Below are positions 41,079 to 42,980 of a DNA stretch of 42,980 nucleotides, piece by piece. The position numbers and the translations under genes were made by a program. The DNA is from a virus. Where the stretch lies: positions 1 to 42,980 of IMG/VR virus record IMGVR_UViG_3300025110_000031; one strand, written 5' to 3'. Numbering within the stretch: the stretch's first letter is position 1; each line of letters starts with the position of its first letter. The notes beneath the pieces were generated by a model. It had not been told where the DNA came from. It ran no database searches and saw only the letters and a program-made list of their open reading frames with translations.

Positions 41079-41606
41079 TCAGTGTGCGTAGAAAAGAACT
41101 ACAAGCTCATCGCCCCAGCCCCGTTTAAATTGGCGCAGCATTTCCAGAGCTACGCTGAATCGTCGGTAAGGCAATTCGCCCTTGTCCAGATCAGTGTCGA
41201 TCTCAGTTTCTAGGAGACTGATGACCTCCTTGATGGGCACAGGCCGAAGCCCGTTGCCGTGATTGTCCAATCGAAACACATCGCCGCATAGGTCTTGGGC
41301 AAACCGCTCTTCGGCGGTAGGCTCTCGGTCTCGGTCTTCCCCGTAGAGCGTAGTGTACGTTGAACTAGCGACTGTGGCATTATGTATCTCCCCCTTGGGT
41401 TCGGCGTGCAGCCAGTAGCCCTTGCCGTGGCTGTAGGAGTGCCGATGGATGCGGTCATAAAGAGTCCCGCTTCCTATGCCACACAAGTCTAGCTCGGCGA
41501 CCTTGTGGACGCACTTCCCTTTACCAAGTCCCATCTTTTTCTCGGACGCAGTCTGAAAATCGTTTTTCCAGCACTCGCCCACGATCATTGTTATGTGGTA
41601 TCCCAT
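41079..41606 (-). CDS. Hypothetical protein
   Basis: A 175-residue protein from ATG 41606 (GYHITMIVGECWKNDFQTASEKKMGLGKG...). The frame extends to 41702 inside the upstream gene, but AAGGA precedes 41606 at the usual distance. It contains LYDRIHRHSYSHGKGYWLHAEP (His-rich, Gly-rich) and an acidic stretch, then a C-terminal helix (RFSVALEMLRQFKRGWGDELVVLFYAH). No family recognised. Confidence 0.6.
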   Translation of the reverse strand: MGYHITMIVGECWKNDFQTASEKKMGLGKGKCVHKVAELDLCGIGSGTLYDRIHRHSYSHGKGYWLHAEPKGEIHNATVASSTYTTLYGEDRDREPTAEERFAQDLCGDVFRLDNHGNGLRPVPIKEVISLLETEIDTDLDKGELPYRRFSVALEMLRQFKRGWGDELVVLFYAH

Positions 41607-41608
41607 GA

Positions 41609-42091
41609 TTATATTTCCTTCAAACTTATGCCGGGCAGCAACGGCAACTCGCTTATGACTTCGAGCCAATGCATCGTCATGTCCCCGGAGAACGGATTCC
41701 AATTAATAGCAGCGCCCTTGGCCTCGAACTTTAATTGGCAATTAATAACCCTCTTCAAGAAGCCCTTCCACTGATTGAGGTTCTCGATGTTGCGTTTAAA
41801 GTCTGCAAGCATGGCTTTGTGGCTAACTTTTTTCTTTATTTGCTCCTGAGAATCGATCAGTCGATCAGTTAGGCCGACCATCTCAGTCAATGAATCCGGG
41901 CCGATGTGACCGCCGTTCAGGATTCTGCCGAGCAGCTTATCGTCATTCTCGGTGTGTACTTGCTTTGTGTAGTACATGGTTTTCAGTATCACCGCGATTT
42001 TGTAGATGGCATCGGCGACAATGTAGTTGTCAGACCATTCATTCCTGACTTCCCTCGGTGACGGAGCCACCCATTTTTTCTGTAGTTCCAT
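41609..42091 (-). CDS. Hypothetical protein
   Basis: A 160-residue, mostly helical protein from ATG 42091 (ELQKKWVAPSPREVRNEWSDNYIVADAIYKIAVILKT...). The start follows GGAGG in the last codons of the upstream gene. Repeated Leu/Ile heptads (LTEMVGLTDRLIDSQEQIKKKV) suggest a coiled coil. Its end (SLKEI) encodes the ribosome site for the next gene. No function assigned. Confidence 0.6.
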   Translation of the reverse strand: MELQKKWVAPSPREVRNEWSDNYIVADAIYKIAVILKTMYYTKQVHTENDDKLLGRILNGGHIGPDSLTEMVGLTDRLIDSQEQIKKKVSHKAMLADFKRNIENLNQWKGFLKRVINCQLKFEAKGAAINWNPFSGDMTMHWLEVISELPLLPGISLKEI

Positions 42092-42093
42092 AA

Positions 42094-42327
42094 TTATTTT
42101 TCCTCCAATTCTTTTGCCGCTTCCCAAGCGAGGTCATCGCACCGCTCCACGGAGTCGAGGTAGCGGGGGGAGTCCGTTATCTCCAGCCCCTTCGATTCTA
42201 TTCGGTCGATTAGATCGGCCTGACTTTCAAGGGCGGAGTCAAGGCGGAGTATCCCTTCAGTCTGGACTCCACGTTCCTTGGCCTTGTCCACCATTTCGTA
42301 GCAATCCAATATCGTTAGGTTCTCCAT
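42094..42327 (-). CDS. Hypothetical acidic helical protein
   Basis: A 77-residue helical, acidic protein (ENLTILDCYEMVDKAKERGVQTEGILRLDSALESQADL...). The GGAGGGCAAATAATCATGG junction precedes it. No domain is recognised. Its terminal EEK codons form the ribosome site for the next gene. Confidence 0.6.
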   Translation of the reverse strand: MENLTILDCYEMVDKAKERGVQTEGILRLDSALESQADLIDRIESKGLEITDSPRYLDSVERCDDLAWEAAKELEEK

Positions 42328-42329
42328 GA

Positions 42330-42488
42330 TTATTTGCCCTCCTTGTCTAAATCCTCTGACTTAAAAGGCTCGTGGGCGCGGCCACACTTGGGGCAAGGAT
42401 CATCGCAAGTGGCAGTCCACTGCATTTCCCAAGCCTCATCGCACTCCATGCACTGGTAGTGGTTTAAGTAAAACGGTTGGTGTCCCAT
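42330..42488 (-). CDS. Small zinc-ribbon protein
   Basis: A 52-residue protein from ATG 42488 (GHQPFYLNHYQCMECDEAWEM...). Two CxxC pairs (CMEC and CPKC) with a further Cys between them form a typical rubredoxin-like zinc ribbon, probably for nucleic acid or protein binding. The frame extends to 42587 within the upstream gene, but the GGAGG ribosome site shows the ATG at 42488 is used. Its end (KEGK) carries the next SD. Confidence 0.65.
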   Translation of the reverse strand: MGHQPFYLNHYQCMECDEAWEMQWTATCDDPCPKCGRAHEPFKSEDLDKEGK

Positions 42489-42490
42489 GA

Positions 42491-42823
42491 TTATTTGCCC
42501 TCCACGTTTAGGTATAATGCTTTCTTCCGAGTGGCAAAGGTCACCACGCCACCAGTGGCCATAATCTGCTTGGCCTTGTTGAACCAAATGCGCTTGTCAC
42601 CCCGGCCCTTGGCGCGGTAACAGCTAACCTCGACAAACCCAAGGTCAGTGTCCTTGCTTTTCATCCGGGCCTTGATACGCACCTTGCCATCCTTGCCCGG
42701 TGTCAGCTTGTCGTAATCGACAATGCCGTTGTCCTTGAGGAACGCCCGAACGGTTGCGGGGCAGTCGCAGATGCTTTTGTTCAGCATCGTTTGAGTAAGT
42801 TTAATAGTCGGTTTCTGTTTCAT
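42491..42823 (-). CDS. Hypothetical basic protein
   Basis: A 110-residue basic protein (KQKPTIKLTQTMLNKSICDCPATVRAFLKDNGIVDYDKL...). The middle (GKVRIKARMKSKDTDLGFVEVSCYRAKGRGDKRIWFNKAKQ) is strand-rich and positively charged, which could bind nucleic acid. It is the first gene after the 38-base leader (copy B) and a strong hairpin, and so may open the leftward operon. No family recognised. Confidence 0.6.
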   Translation of the reverse strand: MKQKPTIKLTQTMLNKSICDCPATVRAFLKDNGIVDYDKLTPGKDGKVRIKARMKSKDTDLGFVEVSCYRAKGRGDKRIWFNKAKQIMATGGVVTFATRKKALYLNVEGK

Positions 42824-42858
42824 CTCTTTATATTCGTCAGTTTAAGTTTCGTGCGGGG
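42821..42858 (-). promoter_or_regulatory. 38-base conserved leader, copy B
   Basis: The minus-strand pieces are CCCCGCACGAAA and GACGAATATAAAGAGATG with eight bases between. It matches the copy before 40626 at 30 of 38 positions. Its outer end overlaps the 13-bp hairpin at 42855-42890. Confidence 0.6.
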
Positions 42859-42890
42859 CGAGGGCCGTGTGATGAATCGGCCCCCGCCCC
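42855..42890 (-). terminator. 13-bp GC-rich hairpin, possible terminator
   Basis: GGGGCGAGGGCCG (42855-42867) pairs with CGGCCCCCGCCCC (42878-42890) around a ten-base loop, with one G-U or mismatch depending on strand. It lies eight bases after the stop of the edge gene on the minus strand but has no T-tract, so termination may be partial or it may act as an RNA structure. Confidence 0.5.
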
Positions 42891-42897
42891 ATTCGGG

Positions 42898-42980
42898 CTA
42901 CGCAGCGAACGCGATCTGGCACTCGTCAATCTGCTCGGCAGTATAACGATCAGACAGACGCCCCAGTGCGGCCTTGTGTA
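42898..42980 (-). CDS. Hypothetical protein, C-terminal part (continues from the left edge on a circular map)
   Basis: The last 26 codons (HKAALGRLSDRYTAEQIDECQIAFAA) end in TAG at 42898-42900. Frame and phase fit the broken gene at 1-235 exactly when the ends are joined. The segment looks like an amphipathic helix pair. No function is assigned. Confidence 0.6.
   Translation of the reverse strand, partial: HKAALGRLSDRYTAEQIDECQIAFAA

Overview
The window looks like the complete genome of a temperate, podovirus-like tailed phage, cut open at an arbitrary point. It carries a portal, large terminase, scaffold, capsid, fibres, collar proteins and very large internal virion-type proteins. I see no sheath or tape-measure gene, and no DNA or RNA polymerase. 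The gene broken by the left edge continues in frame into the gene broken by the right edge, which supports a circular or circularly permuted map of 42,980 bp. A lipobox-bearing outer spanin and an endolysin with a signal peptide point to a Gram-negative host. The integrase C-terminus (an LGH motif, then KHYR, then a YWGVLP-like ending) and the endolysin resemble proteins I associate with Verrucomicrobiota, but this host guess is inference.

Layout. 1-2615 (minus): a small ribbon-helix-helix (RHH) protein, DnaB-type helicase, RusA-like resolvase and an SSB-like protein form a compact replication and recombination operon. 2616-4380: regulation and integration, with two more small RHH-type proteins and a tyrosine integrase (minus) behind a promoter filled with inverted repeats. 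4381-4854: a non-coding region holding the probable attP, which contains the 5' 39 bases of an initiator tRNA gene ending at the anticodon loop. 4855-7320 (plus): major capsid protein, a strong terminator, then a lysis cassette (two small membrane proteins, a nested spanin pair) and a PD-(D/E)XK nuclease. 7310-13436 (minus): scaffold, two small proteins, portal, a Cys-rich protein and large terminase. 13502-28535 (plus): a 1963-residue fibre with about 34 copies of a WGDH repeat, further fibre and collar proteins, and two proteins built on a Cys-rich repeat domain. 28580-39508 (plus): a probable connector or neck protein, two smaller internal virion-type proteins and a 2583-residue protein with a protein-kinase-like core. 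39417-42980 (minus): about ten small genes, mostly unrecognised, plus an endolysin; several gene junctions here are near-copies of one another.

The genes fit one life cycle: integrase, attP and the RHH proteins for lysogeny; DnaB, SSB and RusA recruiting host polymerases for replication; packaging, virion and lysis modules for the lytic phase. The points most worth following are the RusA gene, whose canonical catalytic motif lies in a different frame from its ends; the half-tRNA attP, which would put the host initiator tRNA behind phage DNA; the kinase-like domain in the giant internal protein; the Cys-rich repeat domain; and the repeated junction sequences in the small-gene block.
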